From positions 726,827-790,826 of the forward strand of contig NZ_LBHV01000002.1 in the NCBI RefSeq assembly GCF_001005825.1: a DNA stretch of 64,000 bases, in the 5' to 3' direction. The notes beneath the pieces were generated by a model that saw only the letters and a program-made list of their open reading frames with translations, searched no databases and was not told the DNA's origin. The translations under genes were made by a program, and so were the position numbers. Below, piece after piece: positions 17,561 through 26,672 of this stretch; the stretch's first letter is position 1; each line of letters opens with the position of its first letter. This DNA is from Rhizobium sp. LC145. GTDB taxonomy: Bacteria; Pseudomonadota; Alphaproteobacteria; Rhizobiales; Rhizobiaceae.

Positions 17561-18979
17561 ATGCTCACAAGGTCCGATTACGCTCTCGCATCACTTTCCC
17601 CCGAAACCCTTCTCGACGGGTTCCGGCCAAGCTTCGAATTCGAGCCCGTCAATCCGTTGCCGGAGGAGGAATTCGCCGAACGTCTGCGTCATATCCGGCG
17701 CGAGGCCACCATGGCCGGCCATGACCTCATCCTCGTCCATGCCGACTCCATCGGCTCCTACCGTGTGTCGAATTCATACCTGCGCTACATCTGCGACTGG
17801 ATGCGCGAGGGTGTGCTCGTCATTCCGACGGACGAAGACCTGCCGATGACGCTGTTCTCCTTCTTCAGCAGTTCCGTTCTGTTGCCCCCTGCCGGCGAAC
17901 CCGTGCTCGTCGACGACATCTGGCAGATCGGCACCTGGGGGCGCGAAACCTATAATCGGCCCGGCCGCGCCGTCGACCGTGTCGTCGAGGCGGTCGCCAC
18001 GCATCTGGAAGGACGGGGATTTGCCTGCAGCCAGATCGGCCTCTTCGGCGACGCCACCTCCTCCTCCTACTGGGAGGGCCTTAAAACCCGGCTGCCACGC
18101 AGCCGTTTCGTTCCCGATGCCGGCATCATCGAGCGAATGCAGCGGCGGCGGAGCAAGCGCGAGCAGGCCATCGTCCGGGCGGCAGCACAGCTTGCCGACA
18201 TCGGCATACAGGCCGCCTATCACGTGACCCGTCCCGGCATCACCGATCATCAGATCTACGCAGCCTTCACCTATGCCCAAATGGCCCGGGGCGGCGAATG
18301 GGGGGATGGTTACCAGATCGGAGTCAATCGCTTCGGCACCCATTGCGGCAAGCCCTATGGACATGTCGTCAGCCCCGGTGATCTCGTCAATCTCTATATC
18401 TCCAGCGTTAGCTATCACGGCTACTCCGCCCAGATCGCCCGCATGATCGCAGTCGGCGACATCACCGACGAACAGGAAGAAGTCCTGCAGATGTGCGTCG
18501 AAGGCGTCGAGGCCGCGGCATCGCGCGTGCGCCCGGGCGTGCTGGTCTCCGAAGTCGCCAACGCATCGTTCGAGCCCTATATCCGCCGCGGATACCTGAA
18601 ATCGGCCGACAGTCGAACGATGCCTTACAACTGGCAATCGAATGAAGACGGATCGCCCCGCCAGATCCCGCGCAGCTATGTGGCTGACCCCGATTGGGAG
18701 CGGCAGGGACGCCGGCTGATGCATGTCTATCCGGCGACCAAAGGCCCGCATAATCCCAATGTCGGCCACTCCGTCTCGATGGCCAAGTTCACACCCTACA
18801 ACATCGCCTCCAACAATCATGACCGGCTAGAGGAAGGGATGACCTTCGTCCTGCATTCGCAGTGGCTGGATCCGCTGGTGGCGGGCTGCAATGTCGGCGA
18901 CTGCTATCTCGTCACCGACGACGGCTGCGAGAACCTCAGCTGCAACACGCCCCTGACGCCATACCGCGTCAAGGCATGA
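17561..18979 (+). CDS. M24 (creatinase/prolidase-like) hydrolase, metal ligands degenerate
   Basis: This 472-residue protein starts at ATG 17561, 8 bases after AAAGGA. The N-terminal half (about 20-190) is the creatinase/prolidase N-terminal fold; the C-terminal half is the pita-bread fold. The metal ligands of aminopeptidase P are replaced: the first Asp block reads VNLYISSVSYHGYSAQIAR with Asn and Ala/Gln where Asp is expected, the Glu before the carboxyl block is missing (GMTFVLHSQW), and the last Glu is replaced in GDCYLV. The histidine in VGHSVSM is kept. This pattern recalls creatinase, an M24 member that works without metal on a C-N bond. It leads an operon with an ABC importer and a hydantoin-type racemase, so a small amide or guanidino compound is plausible. 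Confidence 0.75.
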   Translation: MLTRSDYALASLSPETLLDGFRPSFEFEPVNPLPEEEFAERLRHIRREATMAGHDLILVHADSIGSYRVSNSYLRYICDWMREGVLVIPTDEDLPMTLFSFFSSSVLLPPAGEPVLVDDIWQIGTWGRETYNRPGRAVDRVVEAVATHLEGRGFACSQIGLFGDATSSSYWEGLKTRLPRSRFVPDAGIIERMQRRRSKREQAIVRAAAQLADIGIQAAYHVTRPGITDHQIYAAFTYAQMARGGEWGDGYQIGVNRFGTHCGKPYGHVVSPGDLVNLYISSVSYHGYSAQIARMIAVGDITDEQEEVLQMCVEGVEAAASRVRPGVLVSEVANASFEPYIRRGYLKSADSRTMPYNWQSNEDGSPRQIPRSYVADPDWERQGRRLMHVYPATKGPHNPNVGHSVSMAKFTPYNIASNNHDRLEEGMTFVLHSQWLDPLVAGCNVGDCYLVTDDGCENLSCNTPLTPYRVKA

Positions 18980-19038
18980 TCCAAGAACCACGATAAATCG
19001 AACAAAAACAAATAAATAAACAAAAGAGGTGAACGAAA

Positions 19039-20268
19039 ATGAACAGAATTTCCCGGCTAACCGGCGCTTGCGCCATCATCATGGCATTCGCCGCGGCAGC
19101 ACCTGCCGCGACGCAGGGCAAGGTGACCCTCGTCGTCTCGAATTCCCAATGGCTCGACGCCTTGCGCGGCGACGCGCTGTGGAAGGCGGTTAAAACCTAT
19201 GAGAACCACGCTGCGAATGTGCAGCTCGAATCCCTCGGTATACCGTCGAAGGATTATGGCGACCGACTGATGACCGAGTTCGGCGCCGGCCAGGGACCTG
19301 ACGTGGCGATCATCCAGGAAGGCGTCTTCTTCGCTCTGGCCGATGCCGGCCTTCTCGTCGATGTCGGCTCCGCGACCGAAGATGTCACGCTCAATGACAC
19401 GGCGAAGAATGGCATCGTCGACGGCGTGACGCTTGGCGTCCCCTGGCAGCGCGCTGCCTACGCGCTGATCTATAACGGCAAGCTGACCGAGGCGGCCGGT
19501 GCTGCCGTGCCGAAAACCATCGACGAGCTCATCGAAAACGCCAAAGCGGTGCAGGACAAGACGGGCGCGATCGGCTTCACCTCGCGCCACCAGATCAACG
19601 ACTTCTCCGGCTTCTACATGGATTTCCAAAGCTGGGCCTATGGCTATGGCGCCAACTGGGTGAATGACAAGGGCAAATTGACAATCAACACGCCCGAAGC
19701 GGTCAAGGCCGTGACCGAGTTCAAGAAGACGTACGATGCGAAGGTCATCCCTGTCGGCGACGACATGCCGACCCAGCGCACGCGCTTCAAGGAAGGTCGG
19801 GTCGGGTTCAGCATCGACAACTCGGGCGGAACGCTCAACATTGGTTCCGGGGGCACGATCAAGAGCGCCGACATGCATGCGGCACCCCTGCCCTTTCCCA
19901 ATCCGGGCGCCCATCAGCAGATCTACGTCGTCGTCAACGCCAACAGCAAACATCCCGACGAAGCCAAGGACTTCCTCAAGTGGCTGATGAGCCAGGAAGG
20001 TCAGACCGAACTACGCAAGGCGTCCGGTCCGGACATGCTGGCAACCGACGTGCCGCTGACCGAAGATTTCGTCGCCGCCAACCCCTGGGCTCCCGTCTTC
20101 GCTGAGATTGCACCGAAGACACGCTCGGTCCTCATTCCCGGCTACGAGGTCGAGACGACCCAGATCATGCGTCCCGTCATGGAGGCCGTCGAGGAAGTGC
20201 TTATCAAGGGAACCGACCCTGCCGCCGCGCTCGCAAAGGCTCAGGAAAGAGTCGACGGCATGTTCTGA
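19039..20268 (+). CDS. ABC transporter solute-binding protein, family 1 (carbohydrate type)
   Basis: This 409-residue periplasmic protein has a signal peptide (about residues 1-26, ending APAATQG) and an AAAAGAGGTG ribosome site. DYGDRLMTEFGAGQGPDVAI and LGVPWQRAAYALIYNGKL match the MalE/UgpB class, as does the EGRVGFSIDNSGG block. It delivers ligand to the two permeases encoded next. The class also carries non-sugars, and the nearby racemase and creatinase-like enzyme make a nitrogen compound possible. Confidence 0.92.
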   Translation: MNRISRLTGACAIIMAFAAAAPAATQGKVTLVVSNSQWLDALRGDALWKAVKTYENHAANVQLESLGIPSKDYGDRLMTEFGAGQGPDVAIIQEGVFFALADAGLLVDVGSATEDVTLNDTAKNGIVDGVTLGVPWQRAAYALIYNGKLTEAAGAAVPKTIDELIENAKAVQDKTGAIGFTSRHQINDFSGFYMDFQSWAYGYGANWVNDKGKLTINTPEAVKAVTEFKKTYDAKVIPVGDDMPTQRTRFKEGRVGFSIDNSGGTLNIGSGGTIKSADMHAAPLPFPNPGAHQQIYVVVNANSKHPDEAKDFLKWLMSQEGQTELRKASGPDMLATDVPLTEDFVAANPWAPVFAEIAPKTRSVLIPGYEVETTQIMRPVMEAVEEVLIKGTDPAAALAKAQERVDGMF

Positions 20269-20300
20269 CGAACAAGCCGCTGCTTGAAAGGAATTGGGTC

Positions 20301-21251
20301 ATGACCGAACAAACCCTGCTGGAGCGGCCGTTGGCCGTCCCAGCATACTCCGCGCGAACATCCACAGCCCGCAGGCGGCTGAATGGACTTCTGCCCTATG
20401 CCTTCGTCATACCTCCAGCGCTCTATCTGCTGGTGTTCATGTTCTGGCCGCTCGGCAAGCAGATTTATCTGAGCCTGACCCGCACGCGGCTTGCCAATCC
20501 GAACCGCAGCACTTTCATTGGATTGCGGAACTACGAAAGACTCCTCGACAATCCCGATTTCTATACGACGCTGAAGATCACCCTGATCTACTCCGTCATG
20601 GCAGTCATCGTCGGTGTTGCCGTCGGCCTGGTCGCAGCGCTCGCGCTGAACCGGCCGTTCCCCGGGCGAACGCTGGTGCGCGGTATCCTGCTGTTCGGCT
20701 GGGCGGTTCCCAATGTCGCCGCCGCGCTCGTGTGGCTCTGGATATTCAACGAGCGGTCGGGCATCCTCAACACGATCGTCACCGGTCTTGGCCTCGAACG
20801 GGTTTCCTGGCTGACCAGCACCGAGATGGCGCTGCCGTCGATCCTTCTCGTGACCGTGTGGCAGGTCTCTCCCTTCGTCATGCTGGTGATGCTGGCGGCG
20901 TTGCAATCCGTTCCGGAAGAGGTGAAAGAGGCAGCCGTGGTGGACGGAGCCGACAAGCTCAACGTCTTCAAGTCCGTGACACTGCCCCACATCCTGCCGA
21001 CATTGCAGCTCGTTTCCCTGCTCGTCATGGTCTGGTCGATCCGTCGCTTCGACATCATCTATCTCCTGACAGGCGGCGGCCCGGTCGGAAGCACCAGCAC
21101 CCTTATCGTCAAGCTGCGGCAAGTTGCCTTCGAGAACCATGACCTCGGCCTCTCCAGCGCCTACGGCGTAGTCGGCCTGATGTTGGCGCTCTCGGTCGCT
21201 GCGATCCATGCCCTCTTCAATCACCGCCGCCAGAAAATGAGTTCGCGATGA
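20301..21251 (+). CDS. ABC transporter permease (MalF-like)
   Basis: The protein has 316 residues with six membrane helices and an N-terminal cytoplasmic tail of about 35 residues. The EAA loop that docks on the ATPase is intact: EEVKEAAVVDGADKLNVFKS followed by TLPHILPTL. It forms the inner-membrane channel with the next permease and overlaps it by 4 bases. Confidence 0.93.
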   Translation: MTEQTLLERPLAVPAYSARTSTARRRLNGLLPYAFVIPPALYLLVFMFWPLGKQIYLSLTRTRLANPNRSTFIGLRNYERLLDNPDFYTTLKITLIYSVMAVIVGVAVGLVAALALNRPFPGRTLVRGILLFGWAVPNVAAALVWLWIFNERSGILNTIVTGLGLERVSWLTSTEMALPSILLVTVWQVSPFVMLVMLAALQSVPEEVKEAAVVDGADKLNVFKSVTLPHILPTLQLVSLLVMVWSIRRFDIIYLLTGGGPVGSTSTLIVKLRQVAFENHDLGLSSAYGVVGLMLALSVAAIHALFNHRRQKMSSR

Positions 21252-22084
21252 ACAATGTCCATCAGATTCCGACCCGGCTACTGCATATCCTTCTTGTTCT
21301 GGCGCTCACGGTTTTCGGCGGCTTTCCGATCTACTGGATGGCGACGACCGCGCTTTCGCTGAATTCCGAGCTCTACAACAGCGGCCAGGTGCCGTGGCCA
21401 CAGCTTGCCAACCTGCCGAGCATGATCGCCGAACTCGCCCAGTTGCCGCTGATGCGCTGGCTGATGAATACCAGCATCGTCGCGGTCGGAACCACCGTCC
21501 TCAGCCTGGTGCTCGGCGCCCTTGCCGGTTATTCCCTCAGCCGCTTCAAGTTCCACGGCAAGGGCATCCTGGGCTTCCTGATGTTCATGACGCAGGTGGT
21601 TCCCGAGGCGCTGATCCTCGTGCCGCTCTACGCCATGTTCATCACGCTCGGCCTTCTCAACAGCCTATTCGGGCTGGTGCTGGCGAACGTCGGTTTCTCG
21701 CTGCCGGTGGCCGCCTTCATCATCAAGGGCGCCATCGATGCCGTTCCTTACGAAATCGAGGAATCGGCCGTCATCGACAATTGCCCGCGCATCAGCGTGC
21801 TGACGATGATCATCCTGCCGATCATCGCGCCTTCCATGGCGGCGGCCGCGGTGATTTCCTTCTTCGCCGGCTGGAACGAGTATCTCTTCGCCGCGACCTT
21901 CCTGATGGACAGAGACCTCTGGCCGGCCAGCGTGGGGCTCGCGTCCTTCGTCGGTCAGTACGAGACGCCGCTTTCGGCGGTCATGGCAGCGGCCTTGATC
22001 TTCAGCCTGCCGGCCGTCGTCTTCTTCCTTCTCATTCAACGCAAGATCGTCGCCGGTATCACCGCCGGTGCAGTGAAGGGATAA
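21248..22084 (+). CDS. ABC transporter permease (MalG-like)
   Basis: The protein has 278 residues and six membrane helices; FPIYWMATTALS near the N-terminus is typical of MalG partners. The EAA loop reads YEIEESAVIDNCPRISVL with ILPIIAPSM, so the conserved Ala is Ser and the Gly is Asn; this is unusual but tolerated in some members. The start overlaps the first permease and the ATPase gene follows after 4 bases. Confidence 0.92.
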   Translation: MNNVHQIPTRLLHILLVLALTVFGGFPIYWMATTALSLNSELYNSGQVPWPQLANLPSMIAELAQLPLMRWLMNTSIVAVGTTVLSLVLGALAGYSLSRFKFHGKGILGFLMFMTQVVPEALILVPLYAMFITLGLLNSLFGLVLANVGFSLPVAAFIIKGAIDAVPYEIEESAVIDNCPRISVLTMIILPIIAPSMAAAAVISFFAGWNEYLFAATFLMDRDLWPASVGLASFVGQYETPLSAVMAAALIFSLPAVVFFLLIQRKIVAGITAGAVKG

Positions 22085-22088
22085 TCCA

Positions 22089-23270
22089 ATGCCCCAGATC
22101 ACAATGAAAGGCGTCAGCAAGAATTTCGGCGACGTCACCGTCATTCCACAATTCGATGCCTCGATCGACGACGGCGAATTCCTCGTCCTTCTCGGTCCCT
22201 CGGGCTGCGGCAAGTCCACCCTGCTGCGTATGATTGCCGGGCTGACCGGCATCACATCGGGAACCCTCGGCTTCGATGGAGAGGACGTCAACGAATGGAC
22301 GCCCAGCCGGCGCGGTGTCGCCTTCGTCTTCCAATCCTATGCGCTTTATCCACATATGACCGTGCGCGAAAACATCGCCTTCCCGCTGCTGATGGACGCG
22401 TTCCGCAAATGGCATCACATACCGCTTGTCAGCAGCGTCATGCGCTGGAAGCTCATGCGCCGCCCCGATATCGTTGAACGCACCAATCAGATCGCCGAGC
22501 AGCTGGAACTCACTCCCTTGATGAACCGGCGCCCGGCAAGCCTATCCGGTGGCCAACGCCAGCGTGTCGCTCTGGCTCGTTCACTGGTACGCGACCCGTC
22601 GCTTTATCTCCTGGATGAGCCGCTCTCCAATCTCGATGCCAAGCTACGCACACAAATGCGCTCGGAAATATCGACATTGCATCAGCGCGTACGCAAGACC
22701 TTCGTCTACGTCACCCATGACCAGGTCGAGGCCATGACGATGGCGACGAAGATCATCGTCATGAACCGCGGCGAGATCCAGCAGATCGGCACGCCCGATG
22801 AGATTTACGAGCATCCGGCGAATACCTTCGTCGCCCGTTTCGTCGGCGCGCCTCCCATGAACCTGCTGCCCGTCCGGCAGCAAGGACAGCAATTGACACT
22901 CGAGGCCGGCGCCACTTTTACGCATCCGGGCCAACTGCCGGCCGACAAGGAACTGATCCTCGGCCTGCGTCCCGAACGACTGAGATTGCAACCGGCGGAG
23001 CAGCCCGGCATTCCCGTCGAGGTTAGCGTGGTCGAGAAGCTTGGCGCCGAAGTCATCCTCGGATGCCGTGTCTTGCATCCGGGTGGCGGGCAATCCGGCG
23101 ACCTCTTGCGGCAGGATCTGGTCTTCGTGCGTATCTCCGGCAATCCGCATGTCGCGATCGGCACACGGGCTTCGCTGGGATACGATGCCGCGGGTGTGAA
23201 CTGGTATTCGCCACAGACCGGCAAGGCGCTGCATCCAGCCGCGGCTCCTCTGCTCTCCTGCAGCGCCTGA
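22089..23270 (+). CDS. ABC transporter ATP-binding protein (MalK/UgpC-like)
   Basis: The protein has 393 residues. Walker A is LGPSGCGKSTLL, the signature LSGGQRQRVALARSLV, Walker B LYLLDEPLSNLDA and the switch histidine YVTHDQ. The C-terminal third is the TOBE/MOP regulatory domain (EVSVVEKLGAEVIL). Between the Q-loop and the signature it carries about 15-20 extra residues (around FRKWHHIPLVSSVMRWKLMR) compared with MalK, in the helical part that contacts permeases. It energises the two permeases encoded upstream. Confidence 0.93.
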   Translation: MPQITMKGVSKNFGDVTVIPQFDASIDDGEFLVLLGPSGCGKSTLLRMIAGLTGITSGTLGFDGEDVNEWTPSRRGVAFVFQSYALYPHMTVRENIAFPLLMDAFRKWHHIPLVSSVMRWKLMRRPDIVERTNQIAEQLELTPLMNRRPASLSGGQRQRVALARSLVRDPSLYLLDEPLSNLDAKLRTQMRSEISTLHQRVRKTFVYVTHDQVEAMTMATKIIVMNRGEIQQIGTPDEIYEHPANTFVARFVGAPPMNLLPVRQQGQQLTLEAGATFTHPGQLPADKELILGLRPERLRLQPAEQPGIPVEVSVVEKLGAEVILGCRVLHPGGGQSGDLLRQDLVFVRISGNPHVAIGTRASLGYDAAGVNWYSPQTGKALHPAAAPLLSCSA

Positions 23271-23279
23271 GGAGCGAAT

Positions 23280-24197
23280 ATGTTCGATTTTCATGTCGCC
23301 GCAACCGGCCAGAGCCTGAACTATCTTCCGCATTATATTGCAGCCCGAGAGGGTTTCTTCGAGGCGGAGGGCCTACGCGTCACCGTCAGCGTGCCGTGCC
23401 CCTGGGACCTGGTGCTCGAGGAACTCCGCCGGGGAACCGCCCAGGCTGCCCTCGGCGGCATCTGGGTGCCGTCGATGTATCTTGGTCGCGGTACGCGTTT
23501 CACCCCCTTCGCCCAGATCGCCGCCCGCGCGCCGCTGGCGGTCGTCGGGCGAGAAAAACAGGACGAGTTCCGATGGGATAGGCTGCCCGGCAAGGTGGCT
23601 CTGATGAAGGGTAGCAATGGCGCAAGCGTCGGGCTCTTCTTCAAGCAGTGCCTGCGCGAACATGGCATCGATCCCGGCCAGCTTGGCTATATCCAGGATC
23701 TCGACGGCGCCATGCTGGCCGAGCTCTTCCACGGCGGCATGGGCGACTATCTGATCGTCGATTACCCGAATGCGCTGCGGATGGAGGTGGAAGCCCGTGG
23801 CCATGTCGTGCAGCCGCTTGCCATCACCGGAGGCAATGTACCGTGGAGCGTCTATTATGCGCTCGGCGAGAGTGACCCGCAGCGGCAGGAACTCCAGGCG
23901 CGTTTCGCGCGCGCCCTCAATCAAGGCATGGAATGGATATTGGCGAGAGATCCGGAGACCTATGCCGGTTTTCTCGCTGAGACCTTCCCCAGCCTGCCCT
24001 TGAGCATCGTGTTGTCTGTCGCTCGGACTTACATTGCGCACGGGATGTGGACGACGCCGAGGATCGATGCGGATGGCTATCGCCGCTGGCAGGAGGGCAT
24101 CATGGCAGGTCATCTCACCTCAGCCGCGATCCCCTATGAGCAGTTGATCGATTCCGTTCCCACCCGGCAATGGCAAAGGGCTGAAGAAACCGCATGA
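23280..24197 (+). CDS. NMT1/THI5-like substrate-binding-fold protein without signal peptide
   Basis: This 305-residue protein resembles the NMT1/SsuA-like binding fold: LNYLPHYIAAREGFFEAEGL near the N-terminus is the family opening, followed by LRRGTAQAALGG. It starts at ATG 23280 with MFDFHVAATGQS and has no hydrophobic signal sequence, and no alternative upstream start provides one, because the ATPase gene stops only 10 bases before. It therefore looks cytosolic, like THI5-type enzymes or ligand-sensing proteins, rather than a transporter subunit. It overlaps the racemase gene by 4 bases. The function is unknown; binding or chemistry on the pathway intermediate is a guess. Confidence 0.7.
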   Translation: MFDFHVAATGQSLNYLPHYIAAREGFFEAEGLRVTVSVPCPWDLVLEELRRGTAQAALGGIWVPSMYLGRGTRFTPFAQIAARAPLAVVGREKQDEFRWDRLPGKVALMKGSNGASVGLFFKQCLREHGIDPGQLGYIQDLDGAMLAELFHGGMGDYLIVDYPNALRMEVEARGHVVQPLAITGGNVPWSVYYALGESDPQRQELQARFARALNQGMEWILARDPETYAGFLAETFPSLPLSIVLSVARTYIAHGMWTTPRIDADGYRRWQEGIMAGHLTSAAIPYEQLIDSVPTRQWQRAEETA

Positions 24198-24910
24198 AAA
24201 TAGCCGTTATCAACCCGAACACGACGGCCGAAATGACCCAGGCGATCGGTGTTGCCGCGGCACGATCGGCCGCACCGACGACCGAACTCCTGATCCGCCA
24301 GTCGAACCATGGCCCTTCAGCGATCGAAGGCCCGTTCGACGGCGCAATCTGCCTGCCTGGCCTACTAGGCGCCATTCAGCAGGCCGAGGCCGAGGGCGCG
24401 AGTGCCCATGTCATTGCCTGTTTCGACGACACAGGACTGGATGCGGCGCGTGCGCTGTCTCATCGCCCCGTCATCGGCGTCGGCGAGGCGGCGCTCCATG
24501 TCGCGAGCCTCATCGCCCAGGAATTCTGTGTCGTCACGACCCTTTCGCGATCGGTACCGACGCTGAAGATGAACATCCTGCGCTACGGATTCGAGCGACG
24601 CTGCCCGCAGGTTCTCGCCAGCGACATTCCCGTGCTGGATCTGCATCGGCCTGAAAGCGGAGCCCACCAGAAAATATCCAGCCTTATTGCGCGAGCAATG
24701 GAGAACGGCGCCGAGGCAGCCATTCTGGGCTGCGCCGGCATGGCGGATCTGGCTGCAGCGCTGCAGCAAGAGCTCGGCGTTCCCGTCATCGACGGCATTG
24801 AGGCAGCCATCCGCCTGGCGGAGATGCTGGCGGCATCCGGGTTTACCCCCTCGAAGCACCGCGGTTGGGCTTTCCCATCGCGCGCCGGCGATTTCCTGCA
24901 GATAGCCTAA
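24194..24910 (+). CDS. Aspartate/glutamate/hydantoin racemase family protein
   Basis: The protein has 238 residues. MKIAVINPNTTAEMT is the classic N-terminus of hydantoin racemases and arylmalonate-type relatives. The two catalytic cysteines are in VIACFDDTGLDAA and AILGCAGMADL. The family racemises hydantoins or amino acids or isomerises small acids in the cytosol without cofactor. It closes the importer operon and meets the opposing regulator gene with a 4-base end overlap. With the creatinase-like protein it suggests use of a 5-substituted hydantoin or similar ring compound. Confidence 0.88.
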   Translation: MKIAVINPNTTAEMTQAIGVAAARSAAPTTELLIRQSNHGPSAIEGPFDGAICLPGLLGAIQQAEAEGASAHVIACFDDTGLDAARALSHRPVIGVGEAALHVASLIAQEFCVVTTLSRSVPTLKMNILRYGFERRCPQVLASDIPVLDLHRPESGAHQKISSLIARAMENGAEAAILGCAGMADLAAALQQELGVPVIDGIEAAIRLAEMLAASGFTPSKHRGWAFPSRAGDFLQIA

Positions 24911-25824
24911 CCTTTCGGCCGCGCGGTTTCCCGTTTGGGCGTGGCGACATCGTCGATCAGTTCGACCATTCGGTCGATCCTGCGGAACCGTTCGACGCTG
25001 ATGTCACCCAGCCGCGCCGCAACGGTCCAGGAGATGTAGTCGATCATCGTCGCAGCCGCGGTGAAAGAGTTGAATGCCGCCAGAGAATGGCAGCGGCATC
25101 GAATGACGTGATCGGCAGCCTTTGCACTTTCGGCCGCGCTGATATCGGTAATCAAAACCGCGATAGCACCGGCCGCGCGGATCTCGTTCAGCAGCAGCGG
25201 AAGCTTGCGCGGCCGGCGACGAAAAGCAAAGCAGATCACGAGGTCTCCCTCGCGAATGCCCGACAATTCATGCGCCATCGAGGTGCCGGTTGCCGGTAAA
25301 ACCCGCACATCGTTTTTGATCAGGCCAAGATAATGCGCCGCATAATGCGCGAGCCCAAAACCGTTGCGCATCCCGACAACGAAGATCCGTTCCGCCGCGA
25401 TGCATGCGTTGCAGATGGCATCCAGCGTTTCCGGTGAAGTCCCGTCCGCAGTGGCGCGAATATTGTCGATATTGGTCTGAACCACGGACGCTAAAGTCGG
25501 GACTTCCGCGGCGTGCTGTGCGGTATCGATCGCTCCGCCTTGCGGCGATCCCCAGTGGACTGCTTCGCGTATCTGGCGCTTGGCGGCGGGATAAGACGAA
25601 TAACCGAGGGTTCGGATCAATCTGGCCGCGGTCGCCGTCGAAACACCCGCCTTGCGCGCGAGCTCGCCCGCCGTATAGAGAGCGAGATCCATCTGATGCT
25701 CGAGCATCACATCAGCCAGCCGGCGCTCTGAAGGAGAAAGGCCGGCATAGACGGAATAGATTCTGGATTCCAACGACCTCGTCGGCTGCGAATTCTGCAC
25801 GTCAATCGTCCGCTGGGAACACAA
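24907..25824 (-). CDS. MurR/RpiR-family transcriptional regulator
   Basis: The protein has 305 residues. The N-terminal HTH_6 domain (about 12-90) contains GELARKAGVSTATAARLIRTLGY. The SIS domain (about 130-265) contains IFVVGMRNGFGLAHYAAHYL and GDLVICFAFRRRPRKLPLLL. RpiR regulators sense phosphosugars or related ligands through the SIS fold and control nearby uptake genes. It converges with the racemase gene and is probably the regulator of the importer operon, although its own promoter faces away from it. Confidence 0.88.
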   Translation of the reverse strand: MCSQRTIDVQNSQPTRSLESRIYSVYAGLSPSERRLADVMLEHQMDLALYTAGELARKAGVSTATAARLIRTLGYSSYPAAKRQIREAVHWGSPQGGAIDTAQHAAEVPTLASVVQTNIDNIRATADGTSPETLDAICNACIAAERIFVVGMRNGFGLAHYAAHYLGLIKNDVRVLPATGTSMAHELSGIREGDLVICFAFRRRPRKLPLLLNEIRAAGAIAVLITDISAAESAKAADHVIRCRCHSLAAFNSFTAAATMIDYISWTVAARLGDISVERFRRIDRMVELIDDVATPKRETARPKG

Positions 25825-26672
25825 GATTGCTGGCCTCTATCCATAAACCTGCCGCCATTTTCTATCTTATGTTTGCCAGGGTCGGGTCAAGGACGGCCTT
25901 GCTGCCACATGGTATAAATAGCGGCCGTGAGCAGATCGGCGACCACTTGCCAACGCATCGAGTTCGAAGTCTGGACACCATGGAACGACGCGAAGCCCTC
26001 GCCCGTCCTTTTCTGCCAGGATGACCACGAATGCAGCCGCGCTGACCAAAGTTTCGATATATTTTTTGGTCAGAAGGGAACCAACGGAAGCAATGCGGTG
26101 TCGTCGCTGCTCGCAGATCTGCAGGCAGAGCCACCGCAGCCGAAGACACATGATTTGCCGCTCAAAAGTGCGCCAAAGCCGGAATAACGGATAGCGCTAC
26201 GGAAAATCGCGTACAACAGCAACGGCGTCTCGAAATAAGGGACGCCGCAGAAAGCCACGTCCCGGTGCTCAGCTTTACCGCGTCTTCTGCGATCGGCACA
26301 TTCTGCTGACGGTCTAGGACCCGCGGTCGTGGCACTGATCTGAGTTCTGCCTCAGTTCACGCTTTGCGCAGTTGCAAAAACGTTCCCGGCAGACCAGATT
26401 GAGGCGCACTTCAGTTTGGATTGATCCTGTTCGAGATTCTCGGCAATGCGTTAAGAAGCGTGGGCAGGGCTGCGCATGGCTGACCGTTTTGGCATTGTCC
26501 AAAGATGACGCCACCGAGACCTGGGAAACCCGACCGATAAAAGAACAGGGCGCTCGACCCTTGCGGGGAGCGCCCTGTCGGACCCGGACGACCGCGCGGC
26601 AGACAAGCTGCTCGGCAAAGGCGATCATCGATACGGGTGGTGAGCAATAGATGATGACCGGCTGCCCGTTTT
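25825..26672. other. Intergenic region of about 850 bases, no confident gene
   Basis: Only short overlapping frames without family motifs are present. The clearest structure is a perfect 10-bp inverted repeat CAGGGCGCTC / GAGCGCCCTG at 26546-26577 with a 12-base loop and no T-run. The region separates the catabolic clusters from the repair genes and may be a junction between acquired segments. Confidence 0.5.
26546..26577. repeat. Perfect inverted repeat (stem-loop)
   Basis: CAGGGCGCTC and GAGCGCCCTG are exact reverse complements separated by GACCCTTGCGGG. Without a T-run it is not a standard terminator. It could be a small structured RNA element or a dispersed palindromic element. Only one copy is seen here. 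Confidence 0.4.

Noticed and set aside
23063..23581. A 172-codon plus-strand frame bridging the ATPase and NMT1-like genes
   Set aside because: It is out of frame with two well-supported genes and has an arginine-rich shadow composition.
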